From Alphaproteobacteria bacterium HGW-Alphaproteobacteria-6 (GTDB taxonomy: Bacteria > Pseudomonadota > Alphaproteobacteria > Rhodobacterales > Rhodobacteraceae): a stretch of DNA of 64,000 bases. The DNA lies in NCBI GenBank assembly GCA_002841115.1, contig PHEC01000002.1, forward strand, positions 62,001 through 126,000, in the 5' to 3' direction. The notes under the pieces are model-generated. The model saw nothing but the letters and a program-made list of their open reading frames with translations, was not told where the DNA came from and ran no database searches. Below, one piece after another: positions 38,985 to 49,288 of this stretch (the first letter of the stretch is position 1; each line of letters begins with the position of its first letter). A program made the translations under genes and the position numbers.

Positions 38985-40409
38985 ATGAGCCAGAATCAGA
39001 TCGACGCCCTGCGCACCGCGCCGCTGCCCGCGTTCAAGCACATCGTGGATGGACGTCAGGTCTCTGCCTCCGACGGCGGAACCATGGCGGTTGTTTCGCC
39101 GATTGACGGCGCTGTGCTGACAACCTTCGACGATGGCGGCTGGCCCGACCTCCCGCCCGCTTCCCGCAAGAAGATCCTGATGAAATGGGCCGATCTGATC
39201 GAGGCCAACGCGCTGGAAATCGCCGTTCTGGGCGTACGCGAGAACGGCACCGAGATCGGCATGGCGCTGAAGGCCGAACCGCTGTCAGCCGTGGCGACGC
39301 TGCGCTACTACGCGGAAGCGATCGACAAGCTGCACGGCGAAATCGCGCCCACCGACCCGGCCTTCCTTGGCCTTGTCCACCGCGAACCCGTGGGCGTCGT
39401 TGGCGCCATCGTCCCGTGGAACTTCCCCTTGATGATCGGGGCGTGGAAATTTGCGCCCGCTTTGGCCGCAGGCTGCACCATGGTGCTGAAACCGGCCGAG
39501 ACCGCCTCGCTGACCCTCTTGCGGGTGGCGGAACTGGCGCTGGAGGCGGGCCTGCCCCCCGGCGTGTTCAATGTTGTCACCGGCGAAGGCGCCGTCGTCG
39601 GCGCGCGGATCGCCGAGTCGATGGATGTCGATGTGCTGGTCTTTACCGGATCGGGCGGCACCGGGCGGCGACTTCTGGAAGCGGCGGCGCGGTCGAACCT
39701 CAAGCGCGTCTATCTGGAGCTTGGCGGCAAGTCGCCGAACATCGTCTTTGCCGATGCGCCCGATCTGGATGAGGCCGCGAAGGTCGCGGCGCATGGCATC
39801 TTCCGCAACTCGGGTCAGGTCTGCATCGCCGGGTCGCGCATACTGGTCGAACGCAGCATCCACGCCACATTCGTTGAAAAGCTGGCCGCCCATGCCGCCA
39901 CCATCACGGTCGGCGACCCACTGGACAGCGCAACGCAAGCGGGCGCGGTGAACTCGGAACGCCAGCTTCTCCAGAACCTCGCCTTCGTCGATGAGGCGCG
40001 GGCATTGGGTCGCAATGTCATCGGCGGCACGCGCATCCGTCAGGAAACCGGCGGCTATTACATGTCGCCCGCCATCGTGGCCGACGCCGCACCCGAAGAC
40101 CGCGTTTTCCGCGAGGAAGTCTTTGGCCCGGTCGTCACCGTCACCACCTTCGACACCGAGGCCGAGGCGGTGGCTTTGGCCAACGATACCACCTATGGCC
40201 TTGCCGCCGCTGTCTGGACGGCGAACCTGTCGCGCGCGCATCGCATGGTGCGCAAGATCCGCGCCGGCCTTGTGCATGTAAACACCTATGGCGGGTCTGA
40301 CCTGACCGTCCCTCTGGGCGGGGTCAAGCAATCGGGCAACGGGCATGACAAGTCGCTGCATGCCTTTGACAAGTTCCTCGACCTGAAAACCGCATGGGTG
40401 AAGCTGTGA
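38985..40409 (+). CDS. Aldehyde dehydrogenase family protein
   Basis: VPWNFPLMIGAWKFAPALAAGCTMVLKPAE, LELGGKSPNIVFADA, GQVCIAGSRILVE. Confidence 0.93.
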   Translation: MSQNQIDALRTAPLPAFKHIVDGRQVSASDGGTMAVVSPIDGAVLTTFDDGGWPDLPPASRKKILMKWADLIEANALEIAVLGVRENGTEIGMALKAEPLSAVATLRYYAEAIDKLHGEIAPTDPAFLGLVHREPVGVVGAIVPWNFPLMIGAWKFAPALAAGCTMVLKPAETASLTLLRVAELALEAGLPPGVFNVVTGEGAVVGARIAESMDVDVLVFTGSGGTGRRLLEAAARSNLKRVYLELGGKSPNIVFADAPDLDEAAKVAAHGIFRNSGQVCIAGSRILVERSIHATFVEKLAAHAATITVGDPLDSATQAGAVNSERQLLQNLAFVDEARALGRNVIGGTRIRQETGGYYMSPAIVADAAPEDRVFREEVFGPVVTVTTFDTEAEAVALANDTTYGLAAAVWTANLSRAHRMVRKIRAGLVHVNTYGGSDLTVPLGGVKQSGNGHDKSLHAFDKFLDLKTAWVKL

Positions 40410-41056
40410 CCCGGGCGCTGGTGCTGGATTTCGGCGGGGTGATCTCGAAAACCCTGTTCGAGACGCACGCGCTGTCCGAAGCCGCCCTTGGCCTTGCCCC
40501 CGGCAGCCTGACCTGGCGCGGGCCCTTCGATCCCGACCATGATGCCCCCTGGCGTGCGATGCAGGCAGGCGAGATGACTGAACGCGACTACTGGGCGCTG
40601 CGGATGCAGGAAACCGGCGCGCTGGTCGGCGAGGTCTGGACCGCGTTTCCCCAGTTCGTCGGCCGCTTGCGTGGTGCCGATCCGGCGGCGGTGATCCGCC
40701 CCGAGGCGCTGGCGGCCATCGCCACCGCCAAAGCGGCGGGTTGCAGGCTGGCGATCCTGTCGAACGAACTGGACCTGTTCTACGGCAAGGATTTCCGCAG
40801 CAAGCTGCCCTTCCTGGCAGATTTCGACCTGATCGTGGACGCCACCTATACCGGCATACTGAAACCCGACCCGCGCGCCTTCCATCTGCTGACCGAAGGT
40901 CTGGGCCTGCCCGCCGATGCCTGCGTCTTTGTCGACGATCAGGCCAAAAACCTGCGCGGGGCCGCTGATACCGGCATGCCCCATGTCCACTTCGATGTCA
41001 CGCAGCCCGCAGGCAGCTATTCCCGCGCACTTGCGCTGCTCTGCCAAGGAGATTGA
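40394..41056 (+). CDS. HAD-family hydrolase
   Basis: LVLDFGGVISKTLFETHALSE, ILSNELDLFYG, LKPDPRAFHLL, CVFVDDQAKNLRGA. Confidence 0.88.
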   Translation: MGEAVTRALVLDFGGVISKTLFETHALSEAALGLAPGSLTWRGPFDPDHDAPWRAMQAGEMTERDYWALRMQETGALVGEVWTAFPQFVGRLRGADPAAVIRPEALAAIATAKAAGCRLAILSNELDLFYGKDFRSKLPFLADFDLIVDATYTGILKPDPRAFHLLTEGLGLPADACVFVDDQAKNLRGAADTGMPHVHFDVTQPAGSYSRALALLCQGD

Positions 41057-41060
41057 CCCG

Positions 41061-42413
41061 ATGAAAGACTCCAATTTCCTCAAGGAGAACAACGCGCGGC
41101 GGTTGTGGCATCCGATGGCGCATCCGGCAGACAGCCTGGCCAACCCGCCCGATATCATCACCGAGGCCGAAGGGGTCGAGATCATCGACATCGACGGCCA
41201 TCGCAGCGTCGATGCGGTGGGGGGCCTGTGGAACGTCAACCTCGGCTATTCCTGCCAGCCGGTAAAGGACGCCATCGCGGCGCAGTTGAACCGGCTGCCC
41301 TACTATTCGATCTTCCGTGGAACGACGAATGACAACGTGATCGAACTGGCCGAGATGCTGGCCGCCTTTTTCGCCCCCGACGGGCTGAGCCGCGCCTTCT
41401 TTACCTCGGGCGGGTCGGACGGGGTCGAGGTCGCGCTGCGCCTGGCGCGGCAGTATCACAAGATCCGGGGCGAAGGCGGGCGGGTCAAGTTCCTCAGCCT
41501 CAAGAAGGGCTATCACGGCACGCATACGCTGGGTGCCTCAGTCAACGGCAACGCCAATTTCCGCACCCAGTATGAACCGCTGATGCCGGGCTGTTTCCAC
41601 ATGCCCGCGCCCTATACCTATCGCAACCCCTTCAACGAGACGGACCCCGAGCGGCTGGCGCAGCTCTGCCTTGCCGCAATCGAGGATGAGATCAGGTTCC
41701 AGGATGCCTCGACCATCGCGGCCTTCATCATGGAGCCGGTCCTGGGCGCGGGCGGGGTGATCCCGCCGCATGCATGTTTCATGCCGGGGGTGCGGGCCCT
41801 GTGTTCGAAATACGGGATACTGCTGATAGCGGATGAGGTTATCACCGCCTTCGGACGCACCGGCAGCTGGTCGGGGTCGCGCCATTGGGGGGTGCAGCCG
41901 GACCTGCTGGTGTCGGCCAAGGCGATCACCAACGGCTATTTCCCCTTCGGCGTGGTCATGGTCGCCGATGCCGTGGCCGAGGTGTTCGAGAGTGACACGA
42001 CCGGCAAGGGGGCCATCGGGTCGGGCTATACCTATTCCGGCCACCCGGTCGGTGCCGCCGCCGCCATCGCCTGCCTGCAGGAAACCGAACGCCAGCAGGT
42101 CCATCTCAACGCCGCCGCGCGCGGCGACCAGCTTTTCGCCGGGCTTCAGGCGCTGATGGCGCGGCACGAGGTCATCGGAGACGTCCGGGGCGGGCACGGG
42201 TTGATGTGCGCGCTGGAACTGGTGGCAGACCGTGCCAGCAAGACCCCGATCGACAAGAAGACCATCGGCAAGGTGCATCGTGCCACCTATGAGGCAGGGG
42301 TGATGATCCGGGTATCGGGCAACAACATCATCCTGTCACCGCCGCTGGTCGTCAGCGAGACGGACGTGGCGAAGATCCTGTCCGCATTGGAGGCCGGCTT
42401 CTCGTCACTCTGA
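41061..42413 (+). CDS. Class-III PLP aminotransferase
   Basis: LLIADEVITAFGRTGSWSG, VSAKAITNGYFPFGVVMVAD, YTYSGHPVGAAAAIACLQ. Confidence 0.92.
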   Translation: MKDSNFLKENNARRLWHPMAHPADSLANPPDIITEAEGVEIIDIDGHRSVDAVGGLWNVNLGYSCQPVKDAIAAQLNRLPYYSIFRGTTNDNVIELAEMLAAFFAPDGLSRAFFTSGGSDGVEVALRLARQYHKIRGEGGRVKFLSLKKGYHGTHTLGASVNGNANFRTQYEPLMPGCFHMPAPYTYRNPFNETDPERLAQLCLAAIEDEIRFQDASTIAAFIMEPVLGAGGVIPPHACFMPGVRALCSKYGILLIADEVITAFGRTGSWSGSRHWGVQPDLLVSAKAITNGYFPFGVVMVADAVAEVFESDTTGKGAIGSGYTYSGHPVGAAAAIACLQETERQQVHLNAAARGDQLFAGLQALMARHEVIGDVRGGHGLMCALELVADRASKTPIDKKTIGKVHRATYEAGVMIRVSGNNIILSPPLVVSETDVAKILSALEAGFSSL

Positions 42414-42447
42414 TCCAGAACCGGCCAGAGGGCAGAGTTCGGGCAGC

Positions 42448-42461
42448 TTGACCCAGATCAA
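42448..42461. promoter_or_regulatory. FNR/FnrL-type box in a convergent intergenic gap
   Basis: TTGACCCAGATCAA fits TTGAY-N4-RTCAA; extended dyad GCTTGA-CCCAGA-TCAAGC. Confidence 0.45.
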
Positions 42462-42625
42462 GCTGTTGCGCCTGCAACCAGTCCAGCCTGCCCAAAGCAG
42501 GGGGCAGGGATGCTTCCGGGCTTCTTCCCATACCGACTTGCCGTCACCTCCGCCGCCTTCTCGCGACTGCTGGTCGATGTCTGTCAGCGGCGCTTCGGCC
42601 TTGGCCGTTTGCGTGTGGCGCGCCC

Positions 42626-44227
42626 TTACGTCCGGGCGCGCAGGAAGTCGGCGGCCCGTTCGGCGATCATGACAACGGGCGAGGCAGTGTTGCCCGACAC
42701 GATCCGCGGCATGATCGAGGCATCCGCGACCCGTAGCCCGCGAATGCCGCGCAGGCGCAACTCGGGGTCCACCACCGAGCTGTCGTCCGCCCCCATGCGA
42801 CAGGTCCCGACCGGGTGAAAGATCGTTGTGGCGATATCGCCTGCCCTTTGGGCCAGCGCCTCATCCGTGTCGAACCCGGCGCCGGGGAGCCACTCTTCGG
42901 GCCGGTAGCGGTCCAGCGCGCGGGCGGTCATGATCTGCCGCGCCTGCCGGATCGAGGTTATGGCTACACGGCGGTCCTCCCCGGTCGACAGATAGTTGAG
43001 CCGGATTTCGGGCTGCACCTCTGGCGCGGTGGTCGTGGCGTGGACATGGCCGACCGAGGTCGGCCGCAGATTGCAGACCGACACGGTGATCGCCGAGAAC
43101 GGATGCAGAGGGTCGCCTAGCCGGTCGGTCGACAGGGGCTGGACGTGGTATTCCAGGTCGGGCGTTTCGCGGTCGGGGTTGGACTTGGTGAACATCCCGA
43201 ACTGGCTGGGGGCCATCGACATCGGCCCGCTGCGGGTGAGCGCGTATTGCAGCGCGATGCGCGCCTTGCCGGTCAGACTGCCCACCATGTCGTTCAGCGT
43301 GCGCGTGCCACTGACCTTGAATACGGTGCGGATTTGCAAATGGTCCTGCAGGTTTTCTCCCACTGCGGGGAGGTCATGCGCAACCTTGATCCCCAGCCCG
43401 GACAGCCGGTCGGCCTGCCCGATGCCCGACAGTTCCAGCAGTTTTGGGCTGTTGATCGCCCCAGCGGCAAGGATCACCTCGGCCCCGGCGCGGGCGCTGC
43501 GCGGCTGGTTGTCGGCGAGCCACTCCACCCCGGTCGCGCGGCGGCCGTCCAGCGTGATCCGGCGCACCAGCGCGTGGGTCACCAGCCGCAGATTGCCGCG
43601 CCGCAAGGCCGGTTGCAGGAAGCCGCGCGCGGTATTCCAGCGCCGCCCGCGCGACTGGTTCACCTCGAAAAAACCCGAGCCTTCGTTCGATCCGTCGTTG
43701 AAGTCGGCGCGCGGCTGGATACCGAATTCCTTCGCCCCCTCCTGCACCGCGCGCAGGATGTCCCAGGTCAGCCGCTGCCGCTCCACCCGCCATTCGCCGC
43801 CCTTGCCATGCAGGGGAGTCTCGCCGTCGCAATGATCCTCGGATCGGCGGAAGTAAGGCAGCACGTCGCCCCAGCCCCAGCCGGTGTTCCCAAGCTGGCG
43901 CCAGTGGTCATAGTCCGCCGCCTGACCGCGCATGTAGATCATGCCGTTGACCGACGAACAGCCGCCCAGAACCTTGCCGCGCGGATAGGCCAGACTGCGG
44001 CCGTTCAGCCCCGGTTCGGGCGCGGTCTTCATCAGCCAGTCGGTGCGCGGATTGCCGATGCAGTAGAGATACCCCACCGGTATCTGCACCCAGTGATAGC
44101 GGTCCGACCCACCCGCCTCCAACAGCAGCACGCGCGTCTTGCCATCAGCGGTAAGGCGGTTCGCCAGCACGCAGCCTGCCGTGCCCGCGCCGATGATGAT
44201 GTAATCATAGTCCCCTTCGTCGATCAT
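42626..44227 (-). CDS. GMC family oxidoreductase (choline dehydrogenase-like)
   Basis: YDYIIIGAGTAGCVLANRLTADGKTRVLLLEAGG, GKVLGGCSSVNGMIYMRGQ, HPVGTCRMG. Confidence 0.92.
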   Translation of the reverse strand: MIDEGDYDYIIIGAGTAGCVLANRLTADGKTRVLLLEAGGSDRYHWVQIPVGYLYCIGNPRTDWLMKTAPEPGLNGRSLAYPRGKVLGGCSSVNGMIYMRGQAADYDHWRQLGNTGWGWGDVLPYFRRSEDHCDGETPLHGKGGEWRVERQRLTWDILRAVQEGAKEFGIQPRADFNDGSNEGSGFFEVNQSRGRRWNTARGFLQPALRRGNLRLVTHALVRRITLDGRRATGVEWLADNQPRSARAGAEVILAAGAINSPKLLELSGIGQADRLSGLGIKVAHDLPAVGENLQDHLQIRTVFKVSGTRTLNDMVGSLTGKARIALQYALTRSGPMSMAPSQFGMFTKSNPDRETPDLEYHVQPLSTDRLGDPLHPFSAITVSVCNLRPTSVGHVHATTTAPEVQPEIRLNYLSTGEDRRVAITSIRQARQIMTARALDRYRPEEWLPGAGFDTDEALAQRAGDIATTIFHPVGTCRMGADDSSVVDPELRLRGIRGLRVADASIMPRIVSGNTASPVVMIAERAADFLRART

Positions 44228-45726
44228 GGCTGGCCCAAGGTGGCAAGCTCGGCCCAGAACGGTTCCATCGCGGCGGTCAGGCGCTGCCAGATAGCGAAGC
44301 GGCGATCATGCAGGGCTTTGCGGGCGGGATCGGGGGAAAGCTGCGCCCGATCCCGGGTCATGGCGGCGACGGCTGCCGGGTCGTCAGGGTAAAGACCGAT
44401 GCCCACCGCCGCCGCGATCGCCCCGCCCAGAGCACCCGTCTCGTCGACCGCGCCCAGCTGGACCGGAAGACCCAGCACATCGGTCATGATCTGCGGCCAG
44501 TGCGGCGACCGCGTGCCGCCGCCCGACAGGTAGACCTGCGAGACATTGGCTCCGCTGGCCGTCAGGGTCTGGACATGGCGGCGGTGTTCGAAGGCGACGC
44601 CTTCATAGAGCGCGCGCAGGAGGTGGCCCTCGTCATGCCAGCCCGCGATCCCGTAGAACCCGCCCCGCTGGTGCGCGCCGTGGCGTCCGCCATACAGGAA
44701 CGGGTGGAACATCGGGTCATCCGGGGCAATCTCCGCCTGCCCCACCAAATCGTTGACCAGCGCGAACGGGTCGAGGTGGTGGCCCGACCGCTCGACCAGA
44801 GTGCGGACATACCACTCCAGATTGGCCGCCGAGGTGGCGCTGTTGTCCATGTTGGCAAAGCGCCCAGGCCCGAAGGCCGTGACCATGAACACATCCGTGT
44901 CGCGCGCCGGGGTGTTGGCGAAGATCTGGTTGATCGACCAGCTGCCCAGCACGATCGACGCCGCGCCCTGCCCCGCCGCGCCCGACCCAAGGGCCGAGGC
45001 GACGACATCGAAATACCCGGCCACCACGGGCGTTCCCGCCCGCAGTCCGGTCGCGGCGGCGGCGGCAGGCGTGACGGGGCCGACGATATCCGTGGGCTGC
45101 AGCAGCGGCGGCAGCAGCGGCACCGCATCACTTAGGCCGTACAGCGCCATGAGACTTTCGTCATAGGCCGCCCCGGGCAGGCGGAGCAGCCCTGCGCCGG
45201 ACATGTCTGAAACCTCGGATGCGCGCGTGCCTGTCAGATGGAAGGCGATGATATCCTTGGCAAAGCAGAGCGTCCCGGCCTGAGCATAGACCTTGGGCTG
45301 GTGCCCCTTGACCCACGCCAGAAGCGTCGGCGTCTGCGCGGGCCAGGGACGCTGCAGGCAGATGCCGTGCAGCTCGGCTCCGACACCCCGATCCAGATCG
45401 GCGGCGACGGCCGCGGCGCGGCTGTCCAGCGACTGGATCCCCAGCAGCGGCGCGCCCGCCTTGTCCAGAAGGTAAAGCCCGTTGCCGTGCCCGGCCAGAC
45501 CGATGGCGGCAATCCGCGTCGGATCGATCCCGGCAAGGCACCCGGATATCGCCGCCCGGGCATTGGCCCACAGCTCTGCCGCCGGGCGTTCGACCATGCC
45601 CGGCGCGGGCTTCAACGTGGTTCCGTCCACCCCATGCCGGGCGATCTGGTGACCGGACAAGTCGAACAGCACCGCCTTGACGACGGTGTTGCCGATGTCA
45701 ATCCCCAGAAGCAGGTCAGGCGCCAC
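44224..45726 (-). CDS. FGGY-family carbohydrate/polyol kinase (GTG start likely)
   Basis: LLLGIDIGNTVVKAVLFDLSGHQIARHGV, GLAGHGNGLYLL, YLSGGGTRSPHWPQIMTDVLGLPVQ. Confidence 0.9.
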   Translation of the reverse strand: MAPDLLLGIDIGNTVVKAVLFDLSGHQIARHGVDGTTLKPAPGMVERPAAELWANARAAISGCLAGIDPTRIAAIGLAGHGNGLYLLDKAGAPLLGIQSLDSRAAAVAADLDRGVGAELHGICLQRPWPAQTPTLLAWVKGHQPKVYAQAGTLCFAKDIIAFHLTGTRASEVSDMSGAGLLRLPGAAYDESLMALYGLSDAVPLLPPLLQPTDIVGPVTPAAAAATGLRAGTPVVAGYFDVVASALGSGAAGQGAASIVLGSWSINQIFANTPARDTDVFMVTAFGPGRFANMDNSATSAANLEWYVRTLVERSGHHLDPFALVNDLVGQAEIAPDDPMFHPFLYGGRHGAHQRGGFYGIAGWHDEGHLLRALYEGVAFEHRRHVQTLTASGANVSQVYLSGGGTRSPHWPQIMTDVLGLPVQLGAVDETGALGGAIAAAVGIGLYPDDPAAVAAMTRDRAQLSPDPARKALHDRRFAIWQRLTAAMEPFWAELATLGQP

Positions 45727-46558
45727 GGTTGCAGACCTCCCAGGCGGCGGCCCCGTCGGCACCCTGATGGATGATCGCCATCAGCGCCGCGACGACCGCC
45801 TTTGGGTTGGCATGTTGATAGATGTTGCGCCCGTAGACGAGACCCTTTGCCCCCTGCGCGACCAGCGCCGCCGATTTCTCCAGGACCAGACGGAGGTCCT
45901 CCTTCCCGCCGCCCCGCGCCAAGACCGGCACGCGGGCGGCCTCGACGACGCGGTGGAAATCCTCTGGGTTCGTCGTCGGGTCGGCCTTGATGATGTCGGC
46001 CCCCATTTCGGTCGCCAGCCGCACCAGCGTCACGATCTTTTCGGCGTCGCCATCGACCTGATAGCCGCCCCGCACCTCGTTCGGCAGCATCACCAAGGGC
46101 TCGATCATCAGGGGCATAGCGTAGCGGGTGCAGTCCTCGCGCACGCGGGCGATGTTCTGCACGCATTGCCGGAACAGTTCCGGCTCATCGGGCAGCATGA
46201 ACAGGTTCACCACCACGCAGGCCGCGTCCATCTGCACCGCAGGCAGGACGGGGTCGGCGTTCTGCAGTTCCGCCCACATCACCCGATGGCGTGACGCATT
46301 GTAGGGGTTGCCCATGTCCAGCCGCAGCACCAGCGCGGGCTTGTCGTGTTCGGGCCGCGCTTGCAGGAGGTCTGCCTGCCCAAAGGTCATCTGGATCGCA
46401 TCAGGGCGGGCACCGACCAGCATCTCGATGACGCGGGGCATGTCCTCCAGCCCCGCCAGAAAGGACGGCTCGTTGCAGACGCCATGATCGACGGCCACAT
46501 CCAGGCAGCCGCCGTTGCGGAACAGCCGGTTCATCCGGACCTTGGGGGAAATCTTCAT
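45716..46558 (-). CDS. DeoC/DhnA-type class I aldolase (LsrF-like)
   Basis: GCLDVAVDHGVCNEPSFLAGLEDM, ADIIKADPTTNPEDFHRVVEAARVPVLARGGGKED. Confidence 0.85.
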   Translation of the reverse strand: MKISPKVRMNRLFRNGGCLDVAVDHGVCNEPSFLAGLEDMPRVIEMLVGARPDAIQMTFGQADLLQARPEHDKPALVLRLDMGNPYNASRHRVMWAELQNADPVLPAVQMDAACVVVNLFMLPDEPELFRQCVQNIARVREDCTRYAMPLMIEPLVMLPNEVRGGYQVDGDAEKIVTLVRLATEMGADIIKADPTTNPEDFHRVVEAARVPVLARGGGKEDLRLVLEKSAALVAQGAKGLVYGRNIYQHANPKAVVAALMAIIHQGADGAAAWEVCNRGA

Positions 46559-48243
46559 GGCTGGGCTCCTTCGGTGGGGGTCAACCGGACCCCATGATAG
46601 GTCTCAAGCTCGCCAAGGAAGCGGGCGATCTCGTCTTTTGCCTGCACTTCCGACCAGCCAAGCTCTGCCGCCATGATCCGCGCCGTCGCGGTGATCAGCG
46701 GCAGGGTCAGCAGGCCGCGAATGGCCAAAGGGCTGCGCCGTTGCAGGACATCCGAAAGGTGCAGCGCCAGTTCCTTGCGGGTGGCCCAACTCACCTCGGC
46801 CTCGGTCATTTCGGACCCCGGCAGCGGACAGTCCTCCCGATCCGCGCAGAAGTCGGCGACGTCCGCTGCGCGGGCACCATACATATCCTCCAGATGCGCG
46901 GCGCGGGCGGGCGACAGCGCATGACTTTGTGCCAAGCCAGCAGCCAGCCCCTCAGTAAACCCTGCCCCGCCGCCGATGGGCAGGTCGCGGGTGCTGGCCT
47001 TGCGAGGCAGGCCCAGGTCGGAGAGGACCATGTCCACCGTCGCTTCGGCAAAGGCGCGGTAGGTGGTCCACTTGCCCCCGACCATTCCGATTTGCGGCAC
47101 CGCGCCCGCGAGCCGCCGCACCGCATGGCCGCGCGGGATGCGCCCGGTGAAATCGGCGGCACTGACCGGCAGCGGTCGGATGCCGGCGTAGCTGTAGACG
47201 ATCTGGTCAGGTTGAACCGGGATACGAGGAAACAGCCCCTGCACCGCGCCCAGGATGTAGTCCCGCTCCGCCTCAGTGCAGGACGTCCGGCCCACCGTAT
47301 CCACGCGCAGGTCGGTTGATCCGGCGAGCACCCGACCCAGATAGGGAAAAACGATGCAGACCCGCCCGTCGCCGTGTTCGAAATAGATCATATGGCCGTT
47401 CAGCGCCTTTGCCAGCGCCGGGTTTTCCAGGATCAGATGCGAGCCCTTGGTGCCTGAAACCAGTCGCTCGCTCTGCGTCGCGCCAAGGCTGGCGGCGCTC
47501 TCGTCGATCCAGGCCCCGGTGGCGTTGACGATCATCCGGGCGCTGACGGGCAGGCTTTGCCCGGTCTCGCCATCGGTCAGCACCAGCCCCTGCGGCCCGT
47601 GAACGAGGTGCGCATAGTTCAGCGCCAGTGCCGTCGGGTTTCGGGCCAGTGCATCGCCAATCAGCTCGACCCCCAACCGCTCGGGGTGCGAGATCCAGGC
47701 GTCGTGATAGGTGGCCGAAAACCGCAGGCCGGGGCGCAGCTGCGGGAAGGCGGCCTTGGTCGCCGAGCGTCCCCGGAAGCGGTGGCGCGGCAACATCCGA
47801 CCGCGCCCGGTGATCGCGTCGTAAAGCATCAGCCCCAGCTTGATCGGCAGCGCCCCGCGCGGACGGGGGCGGCCGGTGAAACCAAGAAAGCTCCAGACCG
47901 CATTGGCCAGACCCGAGGCAAAGCGGTCTATCGGGATGGTCGTCGGCAGGGGGCGCACCAGATGCGGGGCGTTGCGGAGCAGGCGGTCGCGTTCCACCAG
48001 GCTTTCGCGGACCAGGCTGAACTCGCCGTTCTCCAGATAGCGCAAGCCGCCGTGGATCATGCGGGAGGGGGCCGCCGAACAGCCCGAGCAGAAGTCGTTC
48101 CGTTCCACCAGCAGGACCCGCAACCCCTGATGCGCCAGATCGTGGAACACGCCGATGCCGTTGATCCCGCCGCCCACGACGATCACGTCGAACGCCGCAT
48201 TCGCGGCGATCGGGGCGATCCTGTCTGGGCGGGCTTCAGGCAT
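46555..48243 (-). CDS. Glycerol-3-phosphate dehydrogenase-like FAD enzyme
   Basis: FDVIVVGGGINGIGVFHDLAHQGLRVLLVERNDFCSGCSAAPSRMIHGGLRYLENGEFSLVRESL. Confidence 0.9.
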   Translation of the reverse strand: MPEARPDRIAPIAANAAFDVIVVGGGINGIGVFHDLAHQGLRVLLVERNDFCSGCSAAPSRMIHGGLRYLENGEFSLVRESLVERDRLLRNAPHLVRPLPTTIPIDRFASGLANAVWSFLGFTGRPRPRGALPIKLGLMLYDAITGRGRMLPRHRFRGRSATKAAFPQLRPGLRFSATYHDAWISHPERLGVELIGDALARNPTALALNYAHLVHGPQGLVLTDGETGQSLPVSARMIVNATGAWIDESAASLGATQSERLVSGTKGSHLILENPALAKALNGHMIYFEHGDGRVCIVFPYLGRVLAGSTDLRVDTVGRTSCTEAERDYILGAVQGLFPRIPVQPDQIVYSYAGIRPLPVSAADFTGRIPRGHAVRRLAGAVPQIGMVGGKWTTYRAFAEATVDMVLSDLGLPRKASTRDLPIGGGAGFTEGLAAGLAQSHALSPARAAHLEDMYGARAADVADFCADREDCPLPGSEMTEAEVSWATRKELALHLSDVLQRRSPLAIRGLLTLPLITATARIMAAELGWSEVQAKDEIARFLGELETYHGVRLTPTEGAQP

Positions 48244-48301
48244 GACGGGGTCCTTCGCGGAGGGTCACTCCGACGGTGCAGGTCGTGGAATGTGAGGCCG
48301 A

Positions 48302-49288
48302 CTAGGCGGCTGGGGTCAGATGGCGGTTGACGGCTTCGGTGATGGTGGCGATTTCGGGTTGGCTCAGGGACAGGCGTCCGGCGGCGGCGTTTTCACGCGC
48401 CTGTTCGGGGTTGCGGGCGCCGCACAGGGCATGGGTCAGGCCGGGCTGGGCGAGCGTCCAGGCGATGACCACCTGCGCTGGCGTGGCAGAGTGGTCTTCG
48501 GCAATCGGGCGGACGATCTGCATCAGCCGGTCTATCCGCGCACGGCCTTCGGGCGAAAAGTGCGGATTGTCACGGCGTTGGTCGTCGCCGGCAAAGACAC
48601 GGTCGGCGGTGATCCGGCCCGACAAAAGCCCTAGCGCCAGCACTGAATACCCCATCACCGCGATTTTGGCATCGCGGCAGGCGGGCAAATGCGTCGCCTC
48701 GATCCGGCGGGAGAGCATCGAGTATTCTTCCTGCACGGCGGCAATCCCGCCCGCGGCGCGATAGGCGGCAAGATCGCCCTCGCTGGTATTCGAGGCACCG
48801 AAGGCCAGGATCTTCCCCTCGGCCTGCAAGTCTTTCAGCGCCGCCACCGTCTCGGGGATCGGGGTGGTCAGGTCCTGCCAATGGGTGACGTACAGGTCGA
48901 TCCGATCGGTGTTCAGACGACGCAGGCTTTCTTCCACCTCATGCCGGATCGCCGCCGGAGCAAGATCGCGGTGCACCGGCAAGCCGCCCTGCTCGAAGAA
49001 ATAGGGACCGCGCTGCGCATGCCAGACAAGGCCGCATTTGGTTACCAGCACCACCTGATCGCGACGACCCGTGATCGCCCGGCCCACCACTTCCTCGGCA
49101 TGTCCCAGCCCATAGGCAGGCGCGGTGTCGATCAGTGTGATCCCGGCATCCAGACCGGCGCGGATGGCATCCTCGGCCGCCGCATCATCGGTGCCGCCCC
49201 ACATCCAGCCGCCAATCGCCCAGGTCCCCAGCCCCACGGCAGAGGCGGCAAGCCCCGGTGCCAGATCGCGCATCAGCATGTCGGTCAT
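48302..49288 (-). CDS. Aldo/keto reductase
   Basis: VGLGTWAIGGWMWGGTDDAAAEDAIRAGLDAGITLIDTAPAYGLGHAEEVVGRAI. Confidence 0.93.
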   Translation of the reverse strand: MTDMLMRDLAPGLAASAVGLGTWAIGGWMWGGTDDAAAEDAIRAGLDAGITLIDTAPAYGLGHAEEVVGRAITGRRDQVVLVTKCGLVWHAQRGPYFFEQGGLPVHRDLAPAAIRHEVEESLRRLNTDRIDLYVTHWQDLTTPIPETVAALKDLQAEGKILAFGASNTSEGDLAAYRAAGGIAAVQEEYSMLSRRIEATHLPACRDAKIAVMGYSVLALGLLSGRITADRVFAGDDQRRDNPHFSPEGRARIDRLMQIVRPIAEDHSATPAQVVIAWTLAQPGLTHALCGARNPEQARENAAAGRLSLSQPEIATITEAVNRHLTPAA

